From Tubiluchus corallicola (lineage: Eukaryota > Priapulida > Priapulimorpha > Priapulimorphida > Tubiluchidae), in NCBI GenBank assembly GCA_030141605.1, contig JAQGDQ010001000.1:20001-71324 (forward strand): DNA of 51,324 nt, written 5' to 3'. Positions 1 through 12,199 of this stretch are shown one piece after another. Both the position numbers and the translations under genes were made by a program. How positions within the stretch are numbered: position 1 is the first letter of the stretch; every line of letters begins with the position of its first letter. Under the pieces are notes generated by a model. The model saw only the letters and a list, made by a program, of their open reading frames with translations. It ran no database searches and had not been told where the DNA came from.

Positions 1-219
1 TACTCTCACAACAGAACTAGAGTAGGCTCCCGTCTTCAGGGAAGCAAGCTTTTGTTATGTGACAAAATACAACCGTCTGAACGACCATCTCCTCAGCTAC
101 TTTAGCAACGTCTGTTGAGAGTTACCAACACCAGACGCAACAGATCGATTTCAGTCTCGTAAGTAAAGAGTCCAAGCAAAACTTAAACTCTTTCATACAG
201 TTTAAGTTTTTTCATATCC

Positions 220-491
220 TACATTATATGACGTCAGAAACTAACACTGCAGTTCATGATCATGCTTATCACGGTACCGCCTTCTATTTGTCGGGCACGC
301 GCACGTGACAAAAAGGCGCCGCTGCCAATCTTAGTAGATTCACTTAGTAGCTTTGAAAGTTTAACGAAATTTGAGTATCCGAGGTAATTATTTAATCTAA
401 GCTTTGATTTAAAAAAAAGTTATTGCAGTTTTCAATATTTCAGAGCATTATTTATTCTGAACTCGTGTTTATACAATCATCCGGTTTTCCT
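220..491 (-). mobile_element. TTAA-flanked family B element, copy B1 (partial)
   Basis: Reverse complement of the first half of B2/B3. It ends in CATCCGGTTTTCCT followed by TTAA (492-495). The far end is missing. It contains TGACGTCA at 229-236. Confidence 0.75.
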
Positions 492-495
492 TTAA

Positions 496-1720
496 ACAAA
501 AACTTGGATCAGTGTACATTACGCAAGTTTGTACGCAACTTTTACGAGTACGCAACTTTTACGAGAACGCATAAAACTTTGCCAAGTGTTTCAAACACAT
601 TCGTAAAAACGATTAAAACTTAACACCTATTTCACGATTATACCCAATCCGTCGCGGCGGGCATTTTTACAATTTAAGAAATTAACTCGTGAACACTGAG
701 ACCACATCTGTTTCATCCTCTCTCCCTCGAGGCGTCTGTCTTATGAAGGCACTAATTCGTCCATTTTGCAAACGGATCTCTTTCTCTGAAAAACCGACAG
801 GGGGCCGCTCTTGGATGATTGGACGACGGTAGCTGAAACCTGTCATCAGGGTCCAAAATTTGGCAGTTCTGTGTAACCAAAGATCGGAGGCTTGTTGGAG
901 CAAAATCCGTGGATAAACCAAAATTCAGATTCAGGGATGAACTTGTTCTTCCTGATATTTATATTCTGCTAGCAAAAGGAACCATTGGTTAGCGTTAACC
1001 CGCCTGTAAAAGTATCGGTAAAAGTTTCAAATGTCCGCGAAGGTGATGGACGATATTTACTCAAGCCCCGGGCATCGGTTCAGTTGTGTTCAGAGGCGCA
1101 ACAGCTCGAATGATGACGACGCGCTCATTTCTCAAAGTCTTCATCATTTTTTCATGAATGTCAGCCAGGCTTTTGAATGGAAGACGTCACCAGACATCGA
1201 GGTGTCTTTAATGTCATTTCTCAACATCTCGCACACCTGTTTGCAGATGAAATTCGCCCATTTTTACAGTCATACTCATACAAGCCGCCTGGCACCGAAA
1301 GTATGAATCCCTGTATGGATGCGATTAGTACGGTCAGTCAGACACAAAGGAAATTTGTTGAAATTCAAAGTTCCAGGGGTGTATGAATAGGTCCCTCTTG
1401 CGGTGACTATGAGATTTATCTTTACTGCAAACTCTTTTACTAGGAGTTTGAGTAATATCAAAACATGGTATTGAACACAAACCCTTACGAACCACACTTA
1501 TTACCGCACAATAATTAGTGAAACTTAGTAACATTTGACTAAAATACTGAATCATATAGTAAAATTATCATATATGAACTTTCTACGGTTAAAACCTTTT
1601 TCTATACATGAATTCACGTGATGAATAACGAACGTTTTGGCGGTAAAGCATTTTTGGCATTTAAAGAACTATTATTTCCGTGTTTTACTGTACATGTACT
1701 CTCACGGTTTTTACCACCGG
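496..1720. other. Stretch without recognised gene
   Basis: Moderately GC-rich with short open frames on both strands (682-921, 1031-1386). None shows a family motif or the expected meteorin C-terminal motif. Confidence 0.5.
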
Positions 1721-1860
1721 CGGTATAGCTTAAAGGTAACGTGCTCGCTTCCCATCCGTGAGGTCGCAGGTTCAACTCCCGACCGAGTCGTGTCCGCCCA
1801 AGCACGCAAGCTTATCGATGTGACATGCAGGTGATAATAATGGGGACCACACTGGACTTT
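1721..1860 (+). mobile_element. tRNA-derived SINE
   Basis: An A-box-like TATAGCTTAAAGGTAACG and B box AGGTTCAACTCCC with correct spacing show a tRNA-derived pol III promoter. The tail after GTGTCCGCCC is not tRNA. It abuts the 3' end of the minus-strand LINE E. Confidence 0.7.
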
Positions 1861-2354
1861 AGTTTAAACATAATTTATTTAAGATTAGATCAGACAGTTT
1901 GAACAACATGATTTAGGATCCTCACCACAACAGACTTTATACACTATTTACAAAAACATTTACAGTAAGAATCGACTATAACTACACAAGCTGATAAGTT
2001 TTACTACAGGATTACATTAGACATTAGTAGAAAATGCGGTTAGAAAATATTAATGTACGATTATTTAAGAATGATGCATTTCATATAAGATAGAAACTAC
2101 AGGAAGCGCTTAGTACGTGATATAAAGTCATGTATGCATTGGAATATTTTACAGTTAGCAACATAGTTAAATTCATCTTTTCCGAATAATAACAACTTCA
2201 ACAGATCATTAGTTCCTAAGGCAGCTATATTAAGGTTTTCGGGCAGAAGTATTTCATTTAATTCATCAAACATAACAAGCCTAGCTAGTTGATACAATGG
2301 GCAGTGCAACAAAAAGCGTTCAACAGACTCAAATCGGACACTGGACTTTGTCAT
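1861..2354 (-). pseudogene. LINE family E, ORF2 C-terminus and 3' UTR
   Basis: The minus frame 2097-2354 reads SVERFLLHCPLYQLARLVMF and CKIFQCIHDFISRTKRF before its stop. HFLLHCP-Y---R followed by a basic C-terminus is typical of non-LTR reverse transcriptases. About 240 bp of 3' UTR follow down to 1861 and match the plus-strand copy at 7412-7715. 5'-truncated. Confidence 0.8.
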
Positions 2355-2728
2355 AAACGAAATTGTTATTATTGCTGTTCTGTTGTTGTTAAATCATTCG
2401 TTCTTGCCAATAATGATGGTAAGTGTTGTAACACAATCACCACACCAGACTTTCAGCAAATTACTAATTTAACCCAAGGCGCGGTTTGCAAAACTCTTCG
2501 CCTCACTGCAAAAGTTATAAATGAATATGAAACTTGAACGAGGAGGTAATTTGAGTTGGCATGTCGAAACTGACAAAGAGCGGTTTTGTTTACACTACGT
2601 GAAGCAAGACAAATGATTAGTGGAAAAATTATTCACTTCATCTTCCAAGGCTGCGAGTTGTAAATGGTTAATTTTTGACAAATATTGCGCATTAGAGTCT
2701 AATGAGAAATTCTAGTGCTAAGGGAAAC

Positions 2729-2920
<192 letters not shown>

Positions 2921-3156
2921 ATTGGAAACAAAACGCTCTGTGTATTCACCACAGAGAATTAATGTATTCAAACAGGACTGTGATGTATATGTAACTGTGT
3001 TTGGTTTGTTATAAATTATGGTAGTTTTTTAATCAACTTCGCTTAAAAAGAGAATTTCGCCTGTATTTGTAGGGACGTGTTTTTGTATGCATTGTTTATT
3101 TAAGTGTGTGATTTGTTAACTGTGTTTATGTTTGTGAAATGAAGCGTTTGTTGTTG

Positions 3157-3421
3157 TTGTTGTTACTACTACTACTACGACTACTACTACTACCACTACC
3201 ACTACCACTACCACTACCACTACCACTACCACTACCAGTACCACTACCACTACCACTACCACTACCACTACCACTACCAGTACCACTACCACTATTACTA
3301 CTACTACTACGACTACTACTACTATTATTATTATCATTATCATTATCACTATCACTATCACTATCACTATCACTATCACTATCACTATCACTATCACTAT
3401 CACTATCACTATCACTATCAC

Positions 3422-3454
<33 letters not shown>

Positions 3455-3456
3455 AT
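3157..3456 (+). repeat. Compound (TAC)n / (TACCAC)n / (TATCAC)n microsatellite
   Basis: About 300 bp. Its right flank (ATAGAAATTGGAAACAAAAC, CGCTCTGTGTATTCACCAC) also follows the first tract at 2916-2955, so the two are copies of one duplicated block. Confidence 0.97.
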
Positions 3457-3489
3457 AGAAATTGGAAACAAAACGCTCTGTGTATTCAC

Positions 3490-4256
3490 CACTGAGCGAA
3501 TGTATTTTGCTACACCCAGTTCAAATGAATCGTATGATCCATACGGGGAGGGTTAAAAAGGCAAAAGAATGTAGCGACTTTCAAAAGTCTACCCCCCCCC
3601 CCTGCACACACGTAGACGTAATACAAACAGAATTGAGCTCTCAAAGCTGCAAATTCAACACTAAAGAAGAACAGGGATTAGGCATTTTCAGTTTTCTCTG
3701 TGAAATTTGCTTACAGCCGTGTAACTCAAGTAGCTCGAATCTGACGGCGAGACGTGCTTCAAAGGGGAGGGGTTGAGGATAAGACCCTCAACCTCGACAA
3801 GATGTAATCAACCACCCACTGGAAAAGCCTCATCTCGCGTGCAACTGCACGCACTTCTAAATCTTGAAATCTTATTGAAATTTCACCGTGGTGTTAATAC
3901 AGCAAGACGGCCAATCTTAGATCGTCTCAAGAGGACCCACTAGGGGCACTTCTAAAGCTTTGTTTCCCGGCTGAACGATTACAAAAGATGTACAAACACG
4001 TACACGCCAGGGCAATGACGGAAATACACGTCTGCAAGCAACGAAGTGTGCAGCGAAGCTATTGAGCAGGGATTAACACCATTATGCGAATTTTTTAAAC
4101 AAAATTAGACAAATACCATCAAGTGTAAAGAGAAAATTCTCGAACAATGGGGCAGAGCTTGTCAGAGTTGAGTGAAATTAACAAAGCGTGAATTATTTGC
4201 ATGCAAAGAAGGTGCGGGCTGACTTTCTTATCCTTACAGATTCGAATGTAAGAAGC
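3490..4256. other. Stretch without recognised gene
   Basis: A poly-C run near 3591-3602. Nothing else seen. Confidence 0.5.
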
Positions 4257-4260
4257 TTAA

Positions 4261-4650
4261 AGCACAAGAAAACCCTTTTTACATAAAGCTAAAAAAATCG
4301 TCTTGGAATTCTATATCATTTACATGCTGCCTTATTGCACGTAGAGGTTGTATTAGCAGTAACGCTGTATAACACATGAAAATTTAAGCTCCCTTACTAA
4401 TTAAGCAAAAATATAAAATACAGTATTTTGTTGATAAAATTGAAAATACATTTTTGGTGAGCCAGTGGTGCACATTGGGAAGGTGCTACAATGACATTTT
4501 ACCAGTTGGTGCGAACACTTTAAATAACTAAGAATTTTCTTTTCTCGTTACGTAAGGCTTTTAAGCAGGTAAGCGTAATGTTAACTAATACAACTTTGTA
4601 TGGGGAATTTTTTGGAACATAGTTTAAAATTGCTTTTTCTTTCCCTTCAA
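4261..4650 (+). mobile_element. TTAA family A element, copy A1 (3' end decayed)
   Basis: Begins after TTAA (4257-4260) with AGCACAAGAAAACCC and shares the AGCAGTAACGCTGTATAA, GTGGTGCACA and CAGGTAAGCGTAATG segments with the other A copies. Confidence 0.7.
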
Positions 4651-4950
4651 ATTCAAACCGAGTAACGGATTAAATGGTTTAACTCCTCGCTACTCCTCTT
4701 GGTGGATGTCTCCTAAAATATAGCCCACATCTTCGTGTAGCCCTGTTCTTCCTCTTTTTAAAGAGCTATGTATCTCCTTTCGAGAGTCCCACCAGGCGCC
4801 GCTAGAACGGCTTTTTCTACAGGCTGTTTGGTTCCCGGCCCGTTCCCGTTCTCCTTTAATCTTGTAAGAGTTTAACTTTTCTGGTTATTTGTAATTGAGA
4901 TCAAAAGACTCAACGAAGAAACTACGAGTTATTAAATATCACAAGCTTAA

Positions 4951-5605
4951 AGCACAAGAAAACCCTCCATAAACATAAAGCTTGAAAAATTTTATATCAC
5001 TTACATATTGCCTTTTTGCGTGCAGGACTTCCAATCGACAGTCAACGTTGTATAAAACGTGTAAATTTAAACTCCCGCGATGACCGTTAGACGCAGCCAT
5101 TTTCACGACAGGTCATTTGAAACAAGTTTAGATAACATTTTGTAAAGTTTGAAAAAATAATCATACCATTCGTAGCGCACAAGTCACTAACTAAATAAAA
5201 TTTAAAATTACTGTATCTTGTCAATAAGTTTAAAAATACGTTTTTTTTTGGTTAGTGAGTGGTGCACCCTGGAGGGTGAGTCAGGCGACAACGACATTTT
5301 ACCAATTGGTGAAAACATTTTAAATAATTACTAATTCTCTTTTCTAGTTACATAAGTCTTTCTAGCAGGTAAGCAAAAATCTAAGAAATATAGATTCGCC
5401 CGGAAAGTCTTTTGAGATATAATTTAACATTGCCTTCTCTTCCCTTCATTTACGTTTAGTACGTGACGTCATGTAATGGCGACTTCGGAACATTATTGCG
5501 GGAGATTTAAAATGAAAACAAACTAAAATTCCTTTCAGTGCGAGTAAGATATACGCATAAAATTGCTATAAAGTAATATAATTTTTTAAGGCGATTTTTT
5601 GTCCT
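4951..5605 (+). mobile_element. TTAA family A element, copy A2 (full length)
   Basis: 655 bp flanked by TTAA on both sides (4947-4950 and 5606-5609). Ends are AGCACAAGAAAACCC and TTTTTTGTCCT. It is longer than other copies: it keeps a 3' part with TGACGTCA (5464-5471) and the CCCGCGATGACCGTTAGACG segment. Non-coding. Confidence 0.82.
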
Positions 5606-5630
5606 TTAACAATAGCTGAATTTCAGGAAT

Positions 5631-5735
5631 ATGACGTATATAAGTCTGCTGACACGCCAACAACTGTGACCGTTCAATTATGATTGACGTCAAACATATT
5701 GGTCTATTGCTCCGCCCACGCTGTGACGTAAGCAC
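5631..5735 (+). promoter_or_regulatory. Promoter-like cluster of CRE-type motifs next to a TATATAAG
   Basis: ATGACGTATATAAG at 5630, TTGACGTCAA at 5684 and GTGACGTAAG near 5722, just beyond family A copy A2. No gene starts downstream, so function is doubtful. Confidence 0.25.
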
Positions 5736-5739
5736 GCTC

Positions 5740-7411
5740 AGCAGCATTCGGGACAACAGTTCACGCAGGACAACAACTGTCTAAACTTAAACTAAGCTAA
5801 ACTAAACAACATGACAGTCACAACTAATGTCTAATCAGCAGATAAACTGATTGCACTTTTTCGTAAACACAAATTTGCAGAGCAGCAGCTATTTTTGCAC
5901 GAAATTAACTTCAAGTAGCCAAAAAATGATTTTTCAATTTAAACAGAATGTAGAGACGAAGTTTCAAAGCACTACAAAATACAGAGACATAAATATAATA
6001 AAGATTTTAAGCCAGTTAGCCTTGCTTTACAATAAATGAGCTACAAAATTATTGTCTCTCTTGTCTTTGGACATACGAACATCATTCAGGCCTGTGATGT
6101 ATTTTTCTGTAGTAACTGGTCACGTGATCGTCTGCAAGGTTTATTAAGTTTTTGTAATTTTCCGTTTGTCAGGCTACGGAAATGGAATAAATTTGATTGT
6201 TCCATAGACGACCCTTATATTGAATGCCTGAGTTACATAAGTCCCAATGGCATCTTCTAACGGCAACACAAACAGGACGTGCGTCTCTAAGTCATCTAGC
6301 ATGATTTGAGTTGGTAAACTTTTGGTAATTTTCATTTAAGGAGAATTAGGAATGTCAAAAAAATGTTCTTCGATCAAAATCGCACGTGTGCCACGTGTTA
6401 ACTGCAATCATATTAAAGTGAAATAATAATATGAATTTATTCCACAGCAACACATAAACATACATACGAAAGAAAAACTGTTTTGGAATTTACTGAACTA
6501 TCTAAGTTGGCAGATCGACAACTCTAGTTGGACCATCTCTGGTTTGAAATATGATCATAACAAGCTGTCAGAAAACTTCAATCCAGAAGCAAAAAATGCA
6601 AATCCAACATTTTACAATTTTTATCTCCCCAAGTTCAATTGAAGCGTCTCGAGCCCGTAGTAGCCTCTGGGCAGAAATGTCTGGCCAGCACACTCGCAAC
6701 TTGTCAGGTATTTATTGGAAGACGCTACGAGCGACCTCTTCAGCATACAGATGAACCTTCGCCAAGACGTCTCCAAGAAAGGTGCCTGCGTCCAAAAGGT
6801 CTCTTCATTAATCAGGCGACCACAACCAATCCAGAAGCTCATCAAAGTCCATCAATACCAGCACAAAAACACGACGTATCATCTCCTACGTTTTAAACAG
6901 TTGCTTTCCCGACCAATTAGGATTTACGGACTACAACCGCCCCGTCGTGGCTACACCCTGATTATGTTTTATTGGTCACCCGGGCTTATCCCCATTAAAT
7001 TCGAACAAGGAACTTTGCACAATCAGAACACGAGTCCTGCATTCTTCTGGTGTGATAAAGCAGCTGGCAACAAACCATTTCATCTCTTTGTATTTTGTCT
7101 TAATACTCGTCAGATATTAACACTCCCGGCGCGAAATTAAAAACCGAAGAGATTTCATAATTATCTAGCCGGGCGGATCGAGGGGCAGGGTAAAGAGGGC
7201 GCGTGTACCGACTCTACATTCATCCTACAATGCAGAATGCTGTAAAAAATGCTTCACAGACTGGTTTAAGTCTTAGGATTTTTGGTTGTGACTAAAGGGC
7301 TGCTGTCTCTTTCTGATTAAACCCTCAATCGCACAACCCATTTTTTCCTCCGCCTCCAGTCTATTAAACAGGCCTATGACGTCTAGGGTTGAATTATCAG
7401 ATGAATTTAAC
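5740..7411. other. Stretch without recognised gene
   Basis: Open frames at 6551-7140 on both strands overlap each other and lack motifs. No repeat family assigned. Confidence 0.45.
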
Positions 7412-7715
7412 TGTGTAAAATATTCCAATGCATACATGACTTTATATTACGTACTAAACGCTTCCAGTAGTTTCTATCTGATATGAAATGCATCAGTCTT
7501 AAATATTCGTACATTAATATTTTTAACGGTCATTTTCTACTAATGTCTAATGTAATCTTGTAGTAAAACTTGTCAGCTTGTGTAGTTATAGTCTATTCTT
7601 ACTGTAAATGTTTTTGTAAATAGTGTATAAAGTCTGTTGTGGTGAGGATCGTAAATCATGTTGTTCAAACTGTCTGATCCAATCCTATAATAAATTGTTT
7701 AAACTAAACTAATTA
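7412..7715 (+). mobile_element. LINE family E 3' end, second copy
   Basis: The frame ending at about 7450 reads CKIFQCIHDFILRTKRFQ then TAG. The 3' UTR (AATGCATCAGTCTTAAATAT ... AAACTGTCTGATCCAATCC) is the reverse complement of 1861-2100 with few differences. Confidence 0.82.
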
Positions 7716-7720
7716 TCGCA

Positions 7721-8380
7721 TAGGCTAGTATAGGCTGTAGCACAGGGCCCTTTAAGCTTTCGTAACATTTGGTAAAGCATCTGTTTTTGGTCTACGTTTG
7801 TAGTGAAATAAGTGCCAATTTGGTTTGCAATAAGTAGTAAAATACTGGCATTTCTTTAAAAAAAGTTTTACTGACGGATGGTTTTTTAAAGGATTTTAAA
7901 GATGGTTTTTAAAAACGAAAGATGGTTTTTTAAGGATTTTAAAGATGGTTTTTAAAAACGAAAGCTGGTTTTTTAAGGATTTTAAAAATGGTTTTTAAAA
8001 ACGAAAGATGATTTTTTTAAGGATTTTAAAGATGGTTTTTAAAAACGAAAGATGGTTTTTTAAGGATTTTAAAGATGATTTTTAAAAACGAAAGATGGTT
8101 TTCTAAGAATTTAAAGACGGTTTTAAAACGAAAGATGGTCTTTTAAAGGATTTTAAAGATGGTTTTTAAAAACGAAAGATGGTTTTTTTAAGGATTTGAA
8201 AGAATTTGCCGTAAATTTACTTCACGCCATGTAAATGTTGCAAAAATATGTCACAAGTAAAAATATTCAAGAGGGGGGTGCGGGCGAATTACAGGGTGGC
8301 GACTCTGTCTGAGGGAACCGCATAATTTCATTAGCTTCGGGGCCCGAAAAGACCACAACCCGGTCCTGGTGACGCCCCAT
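7721..8380 (+). mobile_element. Family D repeat, copy D1 with internal minisatellite
   Basis: Shares the GGCTAGTATAGGCTGTAG start, TTTGGTTTGCAATAAG segment and AAAATATTCAAG...GGGCGAATTACAG end with D2 and D3. An expanded 43-bp minisatellite occupies its middle. The superfamily is not known. No coding capacity. Confidence 0.65.
7877..8205 (+). repeat. 43-bp minisatellite, about 7.5 units
   Basis: Tandem units of GATGGTTTTTTAAGGATTTT followed by AAAGATGGTTTTTAAAAACGA. Units differ by single bases and small indels. Confidence 0.9.
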
Positions 8381-8924
8381 AGCGCGTAGCTGTTGCGAAG
8401 TGATAAATTGCTGGCTGAGGTTAAGAAGGTTTGAAGATGAAAAACGCGCGCCATAAATAAGCATGGCGTGGCAGTGAGATGTCACGAGTTTAAATTGAAA
8501 ATCTGTCAAGTGCAAAATTAAACAAACAAGAATTAATGATGGACGACGCAAAACAGATGCTGATCGAGCAAAAAAGTAACGCGAATCAGGAAACGTTTTA
8601 ATTGAGGCAAAGTTAATTAATCGTTCCACGAGTAGCAAGGGTGGTAGTCAATTAAGTAATTCGAGAAATTCCCCGCAGAGGGCGTTCAGGCCTGTTCTAG
8701 CGTTTTGGAACTAATACTGTTCTGTCAAATCTGGTAATCTAAATTCCCTTGGCAAACTTCTAAAAACGTGCACAGTAGTAACTAGGCTACCGACACACTA
8801 CTAATTTTTGTCAGTCAGCTTCCATCAACGCGGCCATCAAAGTTTCGGTTTTTCAAAATTTTTAAACAAAATAGTTTAACATGTCAAAATTGCAAAAAAC
8901 ATACAAAAAATACGGAATACATAC

Positions 8925-8981
8925 CAAAATCACCGGTGCAGTAAGCCATCACCATTTCTGTGCCATTGCAAGGCCTGCATG
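8925..8981 (-). CDS. METRN-like: Meteorin-family protein, exon 3 (CRPC motif)
   Basis: A 57-bp exon between a strong acceptor (TATTCTTTTTTTGTAG) and donor GATTTTG|GTATGT. It begins with two bases that complete Ala174 from exon 2 and then reads CRPCNGTEMVMAYCTGDF, ending with the first base of codon 193. Human METRNL at this point reads CRPCSDTEVLLAVCTSDF, so C175, C178 and C188 and the acidic-Phe ending match. This segment links the N-terminal domain to the C-terminal netrin-like half. N179-G-T181 is a possible N-glycosylation sequon that human METRNL lacks here. The next exon should start in phase 1 and encode about 100-110 residues with a FLFTG...FGEA-LGCAPR type motif. I read both strands left of 8925 and did not find it, so it probably lies outside the window. 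Confidence 0.95.
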
Positions 8982-9001
8982 CTACAAAAAAAGAATACAA
9001 C

Positions 9002-9185
9002 ATAATCAACATTCGTTAATTTAAATAATACATGTAATACATAAGAAATAATACATGTAATACATAAGAAATAATACATGCAATACATAATAAATAATAC
9101 ATGTAATACATAATAAACAATACATGTAATATATAAGAAATAATACATGCAATACATAAGAAATAATACATGGAATACATAATAC
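9002..9185 (+). repeat. About 22-bp tandem repeat (ATAATACATGTAATACATAAGA)
   Basis: About eight variants of an AATACATGTAATACATAAG unit lie 20 bp upstream (minus strand) of meteorin exon 3, starting just beyond its acceptor. Confidence 0.88.
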
Positions 9186-9451
9186 GTGTAAGAAAACCGT
9201 TGGAATTATGACAATTTTAAAAACTTTCAGAAATTAAAACTAATGTAAACGGAAACTCAAGATACAGGTAAAACACGAAGCAGAATGGAGGAGAGATGAC
9301 AAATGCTAAAAACATTCAAGCTTTAACAACATCTATTCGGCAATATTGGTTAACAGTACAATGCTGCATTTCTATTCAGAATGAACTTTTTCCAGTACCT
9401 AAATATAGGTTTGTGGAGAATAACTATTTGTGGTGTTCTTAGCAAAACTAT

Positions 9452-9488
9452 ATAATAATAATAAATAATAATAATAATAATAATACCA

Positions 9489-9519
<31 letters not shown>

Positions 9520-9520
9520 G
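9452..9520 (+). repeat. (AAT)n microsatellite
   Basis: Interrupted AAT repeat. Confidence 0.95.
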
Positions 9521-9969
9521 CAGCTGCTCGTTTGAAATGATATGTGGCCATTTTATTTCTAAGATTTTTCTGAGTAGACCTCTGTGAAACATTAATTTCT
9601 GATTCCTGCATTGCAGTCAGCCCCACATTTCACTACTGTGCATTTCACAAACTAATGATGATTACAGTAGACGTACAAAAATACAACGAACACAACAGCG
9701 TAGACCAGACATTGGTACTAAGAGAACACGATGCAGCAGAAAAATGTTCCTCTTCGAATACAAATCCTTCCAATGCATATATAATTAGTACGTAAAACAA
9801 CTGTTTGTGGTTTGTTAGTCAAAATTATTACTTACCAAGTGATACATACAGACTGCCAAACACATTTTCAAGCGTAGTTATAGACGTTTACTGTGCATAG
9901 TCTCTTGTATTTAGATGTTTTATGGGTATTGGGGGAATTAATACAGCGCAATCTAAGGATCGGGTTTAA

Positions 9970-10463
9970 GAACAAAAGCCCCTTTACTTAGAACCTTTGT
10001 TATAAATCTAAAAAATTCCTTTTCTATCACTTATACGCTGTCTTACTGCATAGGGCTTGTATTAGCAGTAGCACTGTATAAAACATGTAAATTTAAAATT
10101 CCACAGTGACCATTAGGCGCAGCCATTTTGACGGCAAGTCATTTAAAACAAGTTTAGATAACATTGTGCAAAGTTTGAAGAAATAATCAGAGTATTTGCA
10201 GCTCACACTTCAATAACTAAGCAAAAGTTTAAATTATTTTATATTGTCAATAAGATTAATAATACGTTTTTGGTGAATCAGTGGTGCACACTGGGAAGGC
10301 GAATCACTGACCTGTTTACCAGGTGGCGCGAACATTTTAAAATGCTAAGAATTTCCTTTTGTAGTTACAAAAGTTTTCCAAGCAGATAAGAGTAATGCAG
10401 AATAATATAACTTCATAAGCAAAGTTTTTTCGGACATACTTTAACATTGCCTTTTCTTCCCCT
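9970..10463 (+). mobile_element. TTAA family A element, copy A3
   Basis: 494 bp between TTAA at 9966-9969 and TTAA at 10464-10467. Shares GTATTAGCAGTAGCACTGTA, GTGACCATTAGGCGCAGCCA and AATCAGTGGTGCACACTGGG with the other A copies. Confidence 0.8.
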
Positions 10464-10904
10464 TTAACACTTTGCCAGTAGCAGGTCACGCAACTGGGTT
10501 ATAACCAATCACCCTGACCCGCCCACAAGCGACTTCAAAGCCAGCGTGGCAAACAGCGGGGGTTTATAACCTGCAATAACCTCTTCAAGTACCCTCAAAT
10601 TGCCAATGACTGGGCTATAGAGACAAAGCGGGCGGAAGCACAAATCCTTAGAATCAGCACACTTAATTGCAGCCTGCCTTTTCATAACAAGAGCGGTCCT
10701 CATTTGCATGATCCCAGCTTCCTCCTCAAGAATTGCGTAACGTGGCTCGGCTAGTATCGAATTTCTTTCTAATGTTAGTAGGTGGCGTGCTAACAGTCAG
10801 CGGCTGTTACTCAACTTTGCGTGTAGAAACAGATTGTTAACAATCATAGAACCACGTAATAACTGGCTTAGAAAATAGACTTTTAAACGCATGGAGCTAA
10901 AATT

Positions 10905-11180
10905 GTAGGACAAGAAAAGGGGTACCTGAAGTAGGCTTCAGAAAAATCGCCATAAAAAATATACTACTTTACAGCAATTTTATGCACGTATCGTATTCGC
11001 GTTGAAAGGAAGTTTCGTTTGTTTTCATTTTAAATCTCCCGCAATACTGTTCCGAAGTCGCCATTACATGACGTCATTGCGCAAACGTAAATCAGGGGAA
11101 GAAAAGGCAATGTTACATTATGTCTCAAAAAACTTTCCGTGCAAATCTATATTACTTAGCTTTTCGCTTACCTGTTGGAA
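10905..11180 (-). mobile_element. Family A fragment, copy A4
   Basis: Reverse complement of the 3' part of A2, from AGGACAAGAAAAGG to CTTACCTGTTGGAAAGAC. It contains TGACGTCA at 11069-11076. Apparent open frames here are coincidental. Confidence 0.7.
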
Positions 11181-11539
11181 AGACTTATGTAACTAGGCTG
11201 ATAATTTAAAATGTTTAAAAAGAAAAACGACTTAAAAAATACTATACATCTGAACAAAGTAACCACATATAAGTGGTATAATGGTTCAAGCACAAAAAAC
11301 GCATACAACAGAGCAACATACTTGTATCTTATAAACTTAACACTGTATTACATATTATGTATTACAGTTAGTCAGTCAATCAAGCTTGCACTGTTATCTT
11401 AGTCGGGGTTATCTTCAAATACTTTGTGGACCTATCTAGAAATCTTAATTTTAATAACTTCTGCATCTTCTGACGCATCAAAAAACACGAACTGCTCATT
11501 GGCAGACACCTAACGAAAGTTAAGACAAAAATCAGAAAG

Positions 11540-11748
11540 CATACTGGTGTATGTTTGTATTTATTCTGGTATTTATATATTTATATATGCATACAAATAC
11601 CATACAAATTCATTTTTTCCAAAACTTGCTTCCTATTATGTGTCTTACTGTTTGTTATTCGTTGAATTATTGATAACTTTTTGTTTCTTTTAATGTATTA
11701 ATTGTGTATTTGTATTTACGTGAAATAAATAAATACAAATAAATAGAG
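11540..11748 (+). mobile_element. LINE-like 3' tail
   Basis: T-rich 3' UTR-like sequence ending GTGAAATAAATAAATACAAA. No coding part recognised. Confidence 0.4.
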
Positions 11749-11799
11749 ACATATACATACAAAGTTAGCAGATGTGGACACAATGAATTATATAAAAAC

Positions 11800-12193
11800 T
11801 GAATAATAACAATAACTGTCTTAAAATTACCGTCAAATACATAAAAGGTCTGACCACGTTAAAACGTTTAGTACTCCTAATGTAATTTTGGATGCAGTCA
11901 AAAGTTTTACAGTTAACAGCAATATTAAAATGATCACTTCATCTAAGGTACAATGACAGCTCACTATTACCATATTGTAAAATACTGACAACTAATGGCA
12001 ACAATATGTCATTTAATTGACTAAACATAGCATCTCTGATAATGGTGAGGTCTAGGAAGAAATGTTCCGAGTTTTCAAAATAACAACCAGAACCACAATT
12101 TGGAGAGACGAGTAGACCATCAGAAATCTTGCAGTCTTTCAGAAAATAATCACCAACAAAATTACAAAGGTGGAAGCGTTCAAAAAGGTTCAT
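11800..12193 (-). pseudogene. LINE ORF2 C-terminus, diverged relative of family E
   Basis: Minus frames read LLVSPNCGSGCYFENSEHFF and SQLNDILLPLVVSILQYGNS, and after a stop FNIAVNCKTFDCIQNYIRST KRF (written here in two parts). The C-x-CG...E--HFFLD pattern and the KRF ending match family E. Broken by stops. Confidence 0.75.
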
Positions 12194-12199
12194 CTTCGT

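Noticed and set aside
682-1386. Relatively GC-rich block considered for the meteorin C-terminal exon
   Set aside because: No FLFTG, FGEA or GCAPR-like motif in any frame.
6551-7140. 141-codon plus-strand frame and overlapping minus frame
   Set aside because: Frames overlap on both strands, no family motif, no splice or start context; neither matches the missing meteorin C-terminus.
8251-8638. 123-codon minus-strand frame
   Set aside because: Lies partly in family D copy D1 and has no family motif.
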